A stretch of 64,000 nucleotides of DNA from the NCBI RefSeq assembly GCF_030010625.1, contig NZ_JASCXN010000022.1, positions 62,001 to 126,000 of the forward strand, in the 5' to 3' direction. Source of the stretch: Streptomyces sp. CC208A. GTDB taxonomy: Bacteria > Actinomycetota > Actinomycetes > Streptomycetales > Streptomycetaceae. This document shows, piece by piece, positions 10,338-18,584 of the stretch. A program made the translations under genes and the position numbers. Under the pieces are notes generated by a model. It was not told the DNA's origin. It saw nothing but the letters and a program-made list of their open reading frames with translations, and did not search any database. How positions within the stretch are numbered: the first letter of the stretch is position 1; each line of letters opens with the position of its first letter.

Positions 10338-10688
10338 CTACCGGTCCGGCACCACCGGGAGCGCGGCCGCCTTCTTCCACACCGCCGACTGCACGTCGTC
10401 CACGGGCTTCATCTCGCCCTGGTACAGCTGCGCGTGGCCGTCCCTCGCCGTGTCCGCCCAGGCATGGGTGGCGAACACGTAGGCGCTGCCCTCCTCGAGC
10501 CGGTCGGCGGTGCCCTCGTCCAGCCCGTGGGTGACGTGCACGGTTCCCCTGAGGACGGGGCCGACCTCGACCCGGTAGACGCCCTGCGTCCACCCCTCGG
10601 CGTCCCGCCACTCCACGTCGGCGTACGCCGTCACAGTCACCGGACGACAGCGTTCCGTGACCGCCTCGTGGGGCGGTTCCGCCGTCAC
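10338..10688 (-). CDS. Hypothetical protein, 116 aa
   Basis: Intact gene with GTG at 10688 and a strong upstream GGGAGGGGAG. The product is acidic with several Trp residues (ADVEWRDAEGWTQGVY, THAWADT, AVWKKAAALP), predicted to be beta-rich and cytoplasmic, with no signal peptide or membrane segment. I do not recognise the family. It faces the end of the trypsin/STAND gene, so the two are convergent, separated by 140 bases. Confidence 0.6.
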   Translation of the reverse strand: MTAEPPHEAVTERCRPVTVTAYADVEWRDAEGWTQGVYRVEVGPVLRGTVHVTHGLDEGTADRLEEGSAYVFATHAWADTARDGHAQLYQGEMKPVDDVQSAVWKKAAALPVVPDR

Positions 10689-10794
10689 GGGCGCTCCCCT
10701 CCCGTACCGCCGGCCGCCGCGCTCCTTCTCCTCCCGGCAGGAACGCTACGCAGGAGGAAGCCGCCCGTGGACGCCTGGTGGCGAGCGATGACCC

Positions 10795-11137
10795 GGCATG
10801 GTGCGGATCGGCCCGGCGACGTGGCCGAAGAGGAACCCGGGCGGCAAGGAACGGCCCGATCGTGCGCACGAGTTCCTCGGGGTGATCGAGCTGCGGCGTG
10901 TGCGTGCCCGGGGTCCGCGGCAGCGCGGTCCCGAGGCGGGCGGCGAGCGCATCCGCCGGCGCGGCCCTGGTTCCAGCTGCTCCCAGCCGGCGTCGCCGGA
11001 GGCGAACCGCATGAAGTGCTCGACGGCCGCCGCCGGGCCTCCGGCGGCCATGCCTGCTTCGACGACCGCCTCACCGACGGGCCGGTGCCGCGCAGGTCGT
11101 GGGAGAAGCTTGTCCCGTTGACGGCGACCGAAGGCAT
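10795..11137 (-). pseudogene. Decayed alpha/beta-hydrolase with core deleted
   Basis: ATG at 11137 with a GAAGGAGG site begins MPSVAVNGTSFSHDLRGTG, the usual first strand of an alpha/beta hydrolase. The frame then jumps by an internal deletion and shift to VGEAVVEAGMAAGGPAAAVEHFMRF, a C-terminal lid or cap helix of such enzymes, and shifts again to a tail reading THTPQLDHPEELVRTIGPF, the normal C-terminus. The nucleophile elbow and most of the core are missing. So this is a fossil of a full-length hydrolase with an intact translation start. The end is approximate because no stop closes the last frame near the expected terminus. Confidence 0.7.
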
Positions 11138-11309
11138 GACCCCCTCCTTCACTCGGTACGGGTCTTCCCGCCGCGCGCTCGGATCCTGCCGGTCCGGCCA
11201 CCCACGCACGGCTGACGCGGCGCGCGGTGTCGCCTGCGGGTGGGCACCACCCCATGGTTCGCCGCCTTGGAGGCGGCAGGGCTTGGACGGTTCTGTTGTC
11301 TTTGTGCCG

Positions 11310-12131
11310 CTACTCCCCGGCAGCCCTCCGCCCCTCGCCGGGGCGGCCGCTGACGGCGTCGAGCACCACCCGGGCGACCTGCTCGGGGTCGTCGGACATC
11401 GGGGAGTGCCCGCAGCCCTTGAGCGCGACGTGCCGGGCGCCCGGAAGCAGGCGTGCCGCCCTGAGGGCCTGGTGGGGCGGGGTCATCAGGTCCCGTGTGC
11501 CCCAGCCGACCGTGACCGGCACCGGGACCTCCGGGGTGAAGGCCCGTAGCCGGTAGGCACGCACGGCGCGCTGCGTCGGCTCGAAGCCGGGCGAGCGGGC
11601 CAGGTTGCGCAGCGCGCCGGCGGCCGCGTCCTCCGGGATCCGCCAGGGCCGGGCGGCGAGCTGCCAGAAGGCGACGGTGCGCCCGATCGGGTGTGCGGCG
11701 ATCCAGTGGGGGCGTTCGGCGCAGGCGCGTGCCATCGCGTGGGCGACGCGGAGCGAACCGAGAGCGTACGCGGCCTCGGAACGGGTCCACAGCCCGATGG
11801 GGGACAGCGCGACGGCGCCGCCGACCGCGCCGCCGCGGGCCAGCTCCAGGGCGACGGCCCCACCGAGGGAATTCCCCACGACGGGCGGCCGGACGAGGCC
11901 GGCGCCGGGGAGCCACCCGGCGACGGCGGTGGCCAGCGCCTCGACGGTGGACATGGTCCCTTCCGGGAGCGAGGGGCTGTCACCGAAGCCCGGGAGGTCG
12001 ACGGCCACCACCTCGTGCTCGCGGGCGAGACGCTCCAGGACGGGCGCCCAGCCGTCCCGGTCGAGCTGGAGGACGACCACCAGGGGCGGCCCGCTGCCGA
12101 GCCGCCGTGACACCAGCTCCATGTCCGGCAT
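11310..12131 (-). CDS. Alpha/beta-fold hydrolase
   Basis: Protein of 273 residues with a nucleophile elbow GNSLGG, an acid-strand motif GTRDLMTP and the catalytic histidine in GCGHSPMSDDP. The order and spacing fit an alpha/beta hydrolase of the esterase or C-C hydrolase type. Unusually, the first strand ends VVVLQLDRDGW, where most relatives carry His-Gly and several more residues to form the oxyanion hole; a short deletion there may have reduced or changed activity. ATG at 12131 is chosen because the conserved first strand starts soon after it; a second ATG lies three codons later. The gene is divergent from the nitronate monooxygenase. Substrate unknown. Confidence 0.75.
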   Translation of the reverse strand: MPDMELVSRRLGSGPPLVVVLQLDRDGWAPVLERLAREHEVVAVDLPGFGDSPSLPEGTMSTVEALATAVAGWLPGAGLVRPPVVGNSLGGAVALELARGGAVGGAVALSPIGLWTRSEAAYALGSLRVAHAMARACAERPHWIAAHPIGRTVAFWQLAARPWRIPEDAAAGALRNLARSPGFEPTQRAVRAYRLRAFTPEVPVPVTVGWGTRDLMTPPHQALRAARLLPGARHVALKGCGHSPMSDDPEQVARVVLDAVSGRPGEGRRAAGE

Positions 12132-12336
12132 ATCCGTATCGTAGGAGGGCGGCCCAGGACGCGCACCCGTGCACGGAAGCACGCGTCGGCGGTCCGGCCC
12201 CCCTCCGCGCCGGTGAGCAAATCGTCCGGCACCGGTGCGCTGTCCCCCGTACAGTTCGGCAGGCGGCGGGGAACCGCCACACCTAGGCTTGATCTCAGGA
12301 AGATCCCTGTCTCGGGTCCCGCGGGATGGAGGCACG

Positions 12337-13338
12337 ATGCTGCGGACACCGGTGTGCGGAGTACTGGGCATCGAAGTGCCGATCGTGCAAGGGCCGCTCG
12401 GAGGGCCCTGGCGGCAGGGCATGCGGCTTGCCGCGGCGGTCAGCGACGCCGGTGCGTTGGGCAGCGTTCCCACCACGCTGCGCACGCCGGCGCAGGTCCG
12501 TGACGACGTGCGTCGGTTTCGGGAGCTCACCGACCGGCCGTTCGCGCTGAACATGACGCGGCGGCCGTTCGACCCCGAGGTCTTCGACGCGGTGATCGCC
12601 GAGGCCCCACCGGTGTTCTCCTTCGCGCTCGGCGAGCCGGGTGACCTGGTGACCCGCGTCCACGATGCCGGCGCGGTCTTCCTGCAGCAGGTGACGACGG
12701 TCGAGCAGGCGGTGCGCGCGGCCGAGGCCGGCGTCGACGCGATCAGCGCTCAGGGCACCGAGTCCGGCGGGTTCTGCGGCGATGTCAGCACGATGGCGCT
12801 GGTGCCGCAGGTCGTCGACGCCGTCCGGCCGCTGCCGGTACTCGCTTCCGGCGGCATCGCCGACGGCCGGGGCATGGCCGCGGCCCTGGCCCTGGGGGCG
12901 CAGGGCGTGAACATCGGCACCCGGTTCCTGGCCTCGGCCGAGTGCGAGGTCAGCGACGACTGGAAGGCGGCCATCGTCTCCGCCGCGAGCCAGGACGCCG
13001 TCAAAGTGATGTTCGCCGGGCTCGTTCTGCCCCCGCCGACCGAGGGCGGGTTCATGACCGTCCCACGGTCGCTGCGCACCCGGTTCGTCGAGGAGGGGAA
13101 CGCCCGCCCCGAAGCGGCCGCCGCCCAGGCGGAGGCGTTGCGCACTGAGGTGATGACATCGATGCGCGACGGCACGGCGCACGAACTGATCCCGCTGACG
13201 GGCCAGTCCGCAGGACTCGTCCACGACATCGCCCCGGCCGCCGAAATCGTCCACCGGCTGATCACCGAGGCGGAGGCGGCGCTACGCGCCCTCGCCGACC
13301 TGGCGCCGGCGAAGAACGGCCCCGCCGATCCCGGGTAG
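12337..13338 (+). CDS. Nitronate monooxygenase family (FMN TIM barrel)
   Basis: Protein of 333 residues of the nitronate monooxygenase/2-nitropropane dioxygenase family, FMN-dependent enzymes that oxidise alkyl nitronates such as toxic propionate 3-nitronate. Visible motifs are PIVQGPLGGP at the N-terminus, GVDAISAQGTESGGF with the FMN phosphate and substrate region, VLASGGIADGRGMAAALALGAQGV and IGTRFLASAECEV. Length is typical. ATG at 12337 lies after GATGGAGGCACG. Cytoplasmic. Some family members act as enoyl reductases, so the exact substrate is open. Confidence 0.85.
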   Translation: MLRTPVCGVLGIEVPIVQGPLGGPWRQGMRLAAAVSDAGALGSVPTTLRTPAQVRDDVRRFRELTDRPFALNMTRRPFDPEVFDAVIAEAPPVFSFALGEPGDLVTRVHDAGAVFLQQVTTVEQAVRAAEAGVDAISAQGTESGGFCGDVSTMALVPQVVDAVRPLPVLASGGIADGRGMAAALALGAQGVNIGTRFLASAECEVSDDWKAAIVSAASQDAVKVMFAGLVLPPPTEGGFMTVPRSLRTRFVEEGNARPEAAAAQAEALRTEVMTSMRDGTAHELIPLTGQSAGLVHDIAPAAEIVHRLITEAEAALRALADLAPAKNGPADPG

Positions 13339-13472
13339 GAACGGCTGACGCCGACGTCTCGATGTGCACCATGCCCGTCTCTACGGGCGGGCCGGATGCG
13401 AACTGCCCCGCAGAATGGTTCTGTTTCCGCGGCCGAATGGCCAAGTGGCCGCGTGGCCGCGTGCTTTGAGGA

Positions 13473-14264
13473 TCAGCCGCGGTCGAGTCGTGGCAGCGAC
13501 GTACAGAGGCGCGCGGGCAGCTTCGGCAGGATGTCATGGATGCCCGCGCAACCCGCGTCGCCGTTCATGGCGACCGGCTGCCAGCCCGATGCCTCGGCGC
13601 GGTAGAACCAGCGCTGGGAGACGCCCGAGGAGACGCAGCCGTCGCCGGTGTCACCGCACACCGGCCCCATCCGGGTCGACAGGTCCAGCACCAGCCACGT
13701 GTCGTCGCAGCCGCGTTCCTCCCAACTGGTGTGCTCGGGGACGTCCGTGTCGTCGACCGCCTGCCGGTACGAGGAGGAGGCGCAACGCGGGGGCGTGGGG
13801 TCGCAGCCGTTCTCACCGCACTTCCGCAGGGCAGGCGGGGTGGCACCGGCGGGGGTGTACACGTTGAAGCTGTTCACCATGACCCTGCGGGAGCCCAGGG
13901 GTTCGCCCAGCTTCACTGTCGCTTCGACCCGCCGCGTCCCGGTGCAGCCGGATTCCCGGTCCAGGGAACGGGTCTCGTACGTGACCCTCACATACACCGT
14001 GCCGTGCTCGACGGTCTCGAGCTCACCGCGCAGGCCGCGCACGCAGTCCGGTGCGCCGTCGGGTACCTCGGCGCCGACCACCAGGGACCGGCCGCCGTCG
14101 GCGGTGCGGACACCGTCGACGCGGATCGGAGCGGCGAGCGTCCAGGCGGCGGCCGTGGCCGCGTCCGCCGTCTCCTCGGCGGTCCCGGCGGTCTGGGACC
14201 CGCAGCCGACGAGGACCGCCAGGACCGCGCCGGACACCACCCTTCGTATGCTCTGCCGCCGCAT
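13473..14264 (-). CDS. Putative secreted lipoprotein
   Basis: N-terminus MRRQSIRRVVSGAVLAVLVGCGS is a lipoprotein signal peptide with lipobox LVGC. The mature part holds about ten cysteines, likely in disulfides (PDCVRGL, ESGCTG, KCGENGC, PPRCASS, PVCGDTGDGC), and acidic beta-rich segments. ATG at 14264 is chosen since it follows one base after the stop of the upstream EamA gene, suggesting coupling; ATG at 14276 is an alternative. I do not recognise a domain. Membrane-anchored outside the cell is the expectation. Confidence 0.7.
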   Translation of the reverse strand: MRRQSIRRVVSGAVLAVLVGCGSQTAGTAEETADAATAAAWTLAAPIRVDGVRTADGGRSLVVGAEVPDGAPDCVRGLRGELETVEHGTVYVRVTYETRSLDRESGCTGTRRVEATVKLGEPLGSRRVMVNSFNVYTPAGATPPALRKCGENGCDPTPPRCASSSYRQAVDDTDVPEHTSWEERGCDDTWLVLDLSTRMGPVCGDTGDGCVSSGVSQRWFYRAEASGWQPVAMNGDAGCAGIHDILPKLPARLCTSLPRLDRG

Positions 14265-14265
14265 G

Positions 14266-15348
14266 TCATGTCCCATTCGCCGAAGACCGGCAGCGTAGCG
14301 TTTCCTCGCGGTCTCCTCCCACACGGTTCGCGGGGCCGATGGGCGCGTCGGCGGGCTCGGCGGTGTGCGTCCGGGGCGGCGGCGCGCTGTCCCGGGTGAG
14401 GCCGGCGCGGTTGAAGAGGTACGAGGCCAGCAGCACCCCCGTGACCACGAGCAGCCCGCCCCACAACTCGTGGAAGGTCGGGGTCCGCCCCTCCCACAGC
14501 AGGTTGAAGGCGGCGCCGAAGACCGCCTCCATGCCGATCACCGGCCCCATCACCGTGGCGGGCAGCCGCTCGGAGGCCAGGTTCCAGAACCAGGTCGCAC
14601 ACCACGAGCCCAGCACGGCCAGCGCCACGCACCACGCGAGGAACGGCCACAGCGTCCCGGCGTCCGACACCGGCGACGGCCCGCCGCCGGTCACGGCGAG
14701 CGGCAGCAGGAACAGCGACCCCAGGCAGGCCCCCGCGCCGATGCAGGCGGTCCAGGTGGTGCCGTCGACGGCCGGCCGGCCGTCGTCCCGAAGAGCCCGG
14801 CGGTTGACGATGACGAAGTACGACCACACGGCGGCGGAGAGGAACCCCAGGACCGCGCCCAGCGCGAGGTCGCGACCGCTCGCGGTACGACCGGCGGGCT
14901 CCGCGCCGTTGACGAGCAGCAGACCGACGGAGATCGCCACGACGGGCATCACCAGCCGGCGCCAGGCGAGCACCTTCTCCAGCCGGTTCGAGACCAGGGT
15001 GACCATCAGCGGGATCAGCCCGGTCATCGTCGACGCCAGGACCCCGCCCCCCAGTTCGGCGGACATCGCCAGCAGCAGGTAGAAGCCGATGTAGCCCACC
15101 ACGCCCAGATGGACGGCCGTCAGCAGCCGACGGGTGCCGAGGGCACGCGGCCCGCCGCGCCTGACGAGCAGCACGGCCAGGGACACCAGCCCGAAGACGG
15201 CGTACCGGCCCACGACCAGCCAGTAGACGTTGACGGGGGCCACGGCGGCCGGCCCGAGGAAGGTGAACCCCCACAGGGCCGTCGCCACCAGGGCCGTCGG
15301 CAGGCCGACCACGTAGGCGCGGTACGCCCCGACTGGCATGGCTGTCAT
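14266..15348 (-). CDS. EamA/DMT-family transporter
   Basis: Integral membrane protein of 360 residues with about ten hydrophobic segments and two EamA repeats: LPTALVATALWGFTFLGPAAV opening the first and LALGAVLGFLSAAVWSYFVI the second. GLIPLMVTLVSNRLE and GPVIGMEAVFGAAFNLL are typical repeat ends. The family exports or imports small metabolites; the substrate is unknown. A hydrophilic tail of about 40 residues follows the last helix. It is coupled to the lipoprotein gene downstream by a TGA-C-ATG junction. Confidence 0.85.
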   Translation of the reverse strand: MTAMPVGAYRAYVVGLPTALVATALWGFTFLGPAAVAPVNVYWLVVGRYAVFGLVSLAVLLVRRGGPRALGTRRLLTAVHLGVVGYIGFYLLLAMSAELGGGVLASTMTGLIPLMVTLVSNRLEKVLAWRRLVMPVVAISVGLLLVNGAEPAGRTASGRDLALGAVLGFLSAAVWSYFVIVNRRALRDDGRPAVDGTTWTACIGAGACLGSLFLLPLAVTGGGPSPVSDAGTLWPFLAWCVALAVLGSWCATWFWNLASERLPATVMGPVIGMEAVFGAAFNLLWEGRTPTFHELWGGLLVVTGVLLASYLFNRAGLTRDSAPPPRTHTAEPADAPIGPANRVGGDREETLRCRSSANGT

Positions 15349-15558
15349 GGGCGCAATCCTCTTCTCGTCGGCCGGGGTTCTGTGCGGAGAGAGAGGATGA
15401 CACGGATGCGGCGCGGCTGTAGCGCGGCGGAAAGGAGCCGTCCGCCGCCCCGGCAGACGGGCTTGCCGATCGCGAGGGCCGCCGCCCCACCCACGAGGGC
15501 GAGGCGGCGACCATCGGTGAGGTCTCCGAGAAGGAGTGCGGCGGGGAGCTGCGGTGTG

Positions 15559-17001
15559 TCAGGTGCGGGTCCAGCGCTGGTTGCCGCCGCCCCAGCAGGA
15601 GTAGAGCTGGATCAGCGTGCCGTTGGCGGTGCCGTTGGCGGCGGCGTCAAGGCAGAGGCCGGACTGGACGCCGACGATGGAGCCGTCGGAGTTGAGGCGC
15701 CACTTCTGGTTGTCGCCGCCCCAGCAGCTGTAGATCTGCACCTTGGCGCCGTTGCCGGTGCCGGCGGCGTCAAGACACTTGTCGCCGTAGACCCTGAGCT
15801 CGCCCGCGGCGGTGTGGGTCCACTGCTGGTTGGTGCGGTTGTTGCAGTCCCACAGCTGGAGCTGGGTGCCGTCGGCGGTACTGGCGCCGGGTACGTCCAG
15901 GCAGCGGCCCGAAGCGACGCCCTTGATCGGGCCGGAACCGGGCGAGGGGGTCGGCGTGGGGGTGGGGGAGACGGCGTTGAGCGCGTTGAGGACGGAGGTG
16001 TAGGCGGACTTCTTGCTGCCGTCGCCGTTGAACAGCAGCGGTGTCTGCTCCGCTCGCCAGGAGTCGGTGTCGCGCACGCCCCAGACGGTGATGCCGACGC
16101 AGCGCGGGACGGCCAGGCAGTCGTTGGTCACGTTGGCGTAGGTCGTGGGCGAGGCGCCCTGGATGTCGAGTTCGGTGATGGCCACGTCGACGCCGAGGGC
16201 GGCGAAGCTCTGCAGGGTGGTGCGGAAGTTGCTGTGGTACGGGCTGTCGCTGTTGAAGTGCGACTGGAAGCCGACGCAGTCGATGGGCACACCGCGCTGC
16301 TTGAAGTCCCGGACCATGTTGTACATGGCCTGGGTCTTGGCCCAGGTCCAGTTCTCGACGTTGTAGTCGTTGTAGCAGAGCTTGGCGGCCGGGTCGGCGG
16401 CGCGCGCGGTGCGGAAGGCGACCTCGATCCAGTCGTTGCCGGTGCGCTGCAGGTTCGAGTCGCGCCGGGCCCCCGAACTGCCGTCGACGAAAGCCTCGTT
16501 CACGACGTCCCACTGGACGATCTTGCCCTTGTAGTGGGTCATCACGCCGTTGATGTGGTTGATCATCGCCTGGCGCAGGGCGCTGCCGCTGAGGTTCTGC
16601 ATCCAGCCGGGCTGCTGGGAGTGCCAGGCCAGGGTGTGGCCGCGTACCTGCTTGCCGTTCTGCACCGCCCAGTTGTAGACGCGGTCTCCGGCGGTGAAGT
16701 CGAACCGGCCCTGCTGGGGTTCGGTGGCGTCGATCTTCATCTCGTTCTCGGCCGTCACCGAGTTGAACTCGCGGGCGGCGATCGTCGTGTACGCCGAGTC
16801 GCCCAGCCTGCCCGAGGCGATGGCGGTGCCGAAGTAGCGGCCGCTCTGTGCCGCCGCACGGCCGAGCGTGCTCTCGGCGGCGTGAGAGGTCTGCGGCACC
16901 GCCAGGGCGGTGGCCGAACCGAGGACGCCGACGATGAGCGCCGCACACAGGCCGCCGATTTTTCTGCGGACGGTGGACGGGGGACCGGCGTTTGAGCGCA
17001 T
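15559..17001 (-). CDS. xlnA: Endo-1,4-beta-xylanase, GH10 plus CBM13
   Basis: Secreted xylanase of 480 residues, closely resembling Streptomyces lividans XlnA in memory. A signal peptide ends near SHAAEST. The GH10 catalytic domain carries acid/base E169 in DVVNEAF and nucleophile E277 in ITELDIQ, with the conserved HTLAWHSQ motif. A Thr-Pro linker (SPTPTPTPSPGSG) leads to a ricin-type CBM13 with repeated QxW motifs (TNQQW, DNQKW, GNQRW). It cleaves xylan backbone outside the cell. ATG at 17001 is chosen since GGAGG precedes it and the signal peptide starts there. A TTGACA promoter and two CGAAA palindromes lie upstream, so LacI repression released by xylo-oligosaccharide is expected. Confidence 0.95.
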   Translation of the reverse strand: MRSNAGPPSTVRRKIGGLCAALIVGVLGSATALAVPQTSHAAESTLGRAAAQSGRYFGTAIASGRLGDSAYTTIAAREFNSVTAENEMKIDATEPQQGRFDFTAGDRVYNWAVQNGKQVRGHTLAWHSQQPGWMQNLSGSALRQAMINHINGVMTHYKGKIVQWDVVNEAFVDGSSGARRDSNLQRTGNDWIEVAFRTARAADPAAKLCYNDYNVENWTWAKTQAMYNMVRDFKQRGVPIDCVGFQSHFNSDSPYHSNFRTTLQSFAALGVDVAITELDIQGASPTTYANVTNDCLAVPRCVGITVWGVRDTDSWRAEQTPLLFNGDGSKKSAYTSVLNALNAVSPTPTPTPSPGSGPIKGVASGRCLDVPGASTADGTQLQLWDCNNRTNQQWTHTAAGELRVYGDKCLDAAGTGNGAKVQIYSCWGGDNQKWRLNSDGSIVGVQSGLCLDAAANGTANGTLIQLYSCWGGGNQRWTRT

Positions 17002-17187
17002 GGCGAACCTCCAGGGCGGAAATCGCGGAAGGGTGTGAGCGCGGAAGGACGTGAACACGGCAGAGTGAATCCACGTCGGCTACGCCCGTATTCATGGGCG
17101 AATGGAGCAGACCATGGGGCGTGGTGAATCGATGCCGGAGTCCGGCGCCCGGTACTCGGGCAGAGGGGCGTCACCGGCTCGGGACTC

Positions 17188-17216
17188 AGTGTGGAAACCT
17201 CGAAGAAACATGTCAA
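17188..17216 (-). promoter_or_regulatory. Predicted xlnA promoter
   Basis: On the minus strand TTGACA (17216-17211) is followed after 17 bases by CACACT (17193-17188), a sigma-70/HrdB-like pair for xlnA. The CGAAA palindrome at 17222-17235 lies just upstream of the -35 box. Predicted leader is about 180 bases. Confidence 0.5.
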
Positions 17217-17221
17217 GAGTT

Positions 17222-17235
17222 TCGAAAGCTTTCGA
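17222..17235. promoter_or_regulatory. LacI-type operator, proximal
   Basis: Perfect 14-bp palindrome TCGAAAGCTTTCGA (CGAAA-N2-TTTCG) directly upstream of the xlnA -35 box. CGAAA inverted repeats are known upstream of Streptomyces xylanase genes. The LacI regulator encoded next door is the likely binder. Confidence 0.75.
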
Positions 17236-17287
17236 GATTTCTTCCCTCTGCGAGGTCCAGAGATGTCCTGTCCATTGCTCTGTACCT

Positions 17288-17304
17288 ACCGAAAGTCTTT
17301 CGGT
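17288..17304. promoter_or_regulatory. LacI-type operator, distal
   Basis: ACCGAAAGTCTTTCGGT has perfect 7-bp arms around three bases (CGAAA-N3-TTTCG). It lies 66 bases from the proximal operator, near a whole number of helical turns, and so could support looping. It also sits just past the 3' end of the regulator gene. Confidence 0.7.
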
Positions 17305-17338
17305 GGCGCGCACGGCCGCGGCCCGGTCGAGGGTGCTC

Positions 17339-18352
17339 CTAACCGTGGGGCGGGGCGGTGGAGAGGCGGACCTTGAGTTCGGTCGAGAGCTCCATCCGCG
17401 GCGTGACCAGGGGCTGGTCCTCCATGACCTGGAACAGGGTGCGGGCGGCGACCCGGCCCATCTCCTCCAGTGGCTGGCGCACCGTCGTCAGCGGCGGTGA
17501 CAGCCATTCGCACATCGGCAGGTCGTCGAAACCGACCACGCTGAGGTCCCGTGGAATGCTCAGCCCGCACTGTCGGGCGGCTTCGTAGACGCCCATCGCC
17601 TGCTGGTCGCTGCCGGCGAAGACGGCGGTCGGCGGCTCGGGGAGGGTGAGCAGTTCCCGGGCGCGGCGGAAGCCGCCCTCGTGCTGGAAGTCGCCGAACC
17701 GGATCAGGTCGCGGTCGACCTCGATCCCGGCCCGGTCCAGGGCGGTCCTGTACCCGTCGATGCGGGCCTGGCTGCAGAGCATCTCCTTGCGTCCGCCGAT
17801 CGTGGCGATCCGGCGGTGTCCCAGCTCCAGCAGGTGCTCGGTGGCGGCGAGGCCGCCCGCCCAGTTGGTCGCCCCGACGCTCGGCACGCCGTTGCCGGGC
17901 AGGTCGACGGGGTCGATGACGACCAGCGCCACCCCGGCCCGTTCGACCTGGGCGCGCTGGGCGCGGGTGACCGAGGCGGTGACGAGGATGATGCCGGCGC
18001 TGTGGTGCAGGGCCGGCAGCGCGGCCCAGCTGGACGGCGTGGCCTCGCCCGGCGGGACGAGCGACACGGCGGTGCCGACGCTTCGCCGGGCGCACTCGGC
18101 CTCGACGCCGCGCAGTATCTCCACCGCCCACGCGCTGTCCAGGCCGCCGATGATCAGGTCGACGAGGCCCGATCGGCGGGCTCTGCCCTGCCGGCCAGGT
18201 GGGAGGTAGCGGTGAGAGCGCAGCAGGCCCTCGATCCGTTCGCGGGTCGCGGGTGCGACATCGGAACGGCCGTTGATCACCTTGGAGACGGTGGCCTGGG
18301 AGACCCCTGCCGCCGCGGCGATGACGGCCAGGGTCGGACGCTGCTCGCTCAA
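17339..18352 (-). CDS. LacI-family regulator of the xylan locus (BxlR-like)
   Basis: Protein of 337 residues with an N-terminal LacI helix-turn-helix (LAVIAAAAGVSQATVSKVINGR, about residues 8-30), the hinge, and a periplasmic-binding-protein-like sensor domain (VFAGSDQQAMGVYEAARQCG, SVVGFDDLPMCEWLSPPLTTVRQP). It probably binds a xylo-oligosaccharide and releases the operators around it. It lies between xlnA and the divergent uptake operon, both carrying CGAAA-type sites, and a one-mismatch site precedes its own start. ATG at 18352 has AGGGAAGT upstream. By synteny it corresponds to BxlR of the bxl system; the name is not certain. Confidence 0.88.
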   Translation of the reverse strand: MSEQRPTLAVIAAAAGVSQATVSKVINGRSDVAPATRERIEGLLRSHRYLPPGRQGRARRSGLVDLIIGGLDSAWAVEILRGVEAECARRSVGTAVSLVPPGEATPSSWAALPALHHSAGIILVTASVTRAQRAQVERAGVALVVIDPVDLPGNGVPSVGATNWAGGLAATEHLLELGHRRIATIGGRKEMLCSQARIDGYRTALDRAGIEVDRDLIRFGDFQHEGGFRRARELLTLPEPPTAVFAGSDQQAMGVYEAARQCGLSIPRDLSVVGFDDLPMCEWLSPPLTTVRQPLEEMGRVAARTLFQVMEDQPLVTPRMELSTELKVRLSTAPPHG

Positions 18353-18393
18353 CTTCCCTCCTCCGGGCGCACGTCTTGGTCGGCGACAGGTAT

Positions 18394-18405
18394 CGCAAAC
18401 TTTCG
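18394..18405. promoter_or_regulatory. Imperfect CGAAA operator near the lacI gene
   Basis: Minus strand reads CGAAAGTTTGCG, a CGAAA-N2-TTTCG site with one mismatch, 42 bases upstream of the regulator start. It may mediate autoregulation. Confidence 0.5.
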
Positions 18406-18481
18406 GAGAGTTTCCGGGCGCCCTGACCTGCCTGTCAAGACCGTCAACAGGCGCTGATCCGAGGTAAATCAGCGAAAACCC

Positions 18482-18510
18482 TTGACCGGGGGGCCTGGTG
18501 TTCCTAGCTT
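18482..18510 (+). promoter_or_regulatory. Predicted promoter of the xylan uptake operon
   Basis: TTGACC (18482-18487), a 17-base spacer and TAGCTT (18505-18510) form a good sigma-70-like promoter for the binding-protein gene. Operators at 18527-18550 lie just downstream, where a repressor would block initiation or escape. Confidence 0.65.
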
Positions 18511-18526
18511 ATGGCGGCACAGAATT

Positions 18527-18550
18527 CGAGAGTATTTCGAAATGTTTTCG
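18527..18550. promoter_or_regulatory. Double CGAAA operator of the uptake operon
   Basis: Two overlapping sites: CGAGAGTATTTCG (18527-18539, one mismatch) and CGAAATGTTTTCG (18538-18550, perfect half-sites), both with N3 spacing like the distal xlnA operator. They cover the predicted transcription start. Confidence 0.75.
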
Positions 18551-18584
18551 GGCGCATAACCGGCATGACCACCCCGGAGGTCCC

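Noticed and set aside
5761..10869. A 1702-codon minus-strand frame opposite the trypsin/STAND gene
   Set aside because: Same antisense effect; it only contains the tail of the decayed hydrolase near its start.
8637..11549. A 970-codon plus-strand frame after the trypsin/STAND gene starts
   Set aside because: Out of frame with the protease/propeller gene, Arg/Gly/Pro-rich, without motifs.
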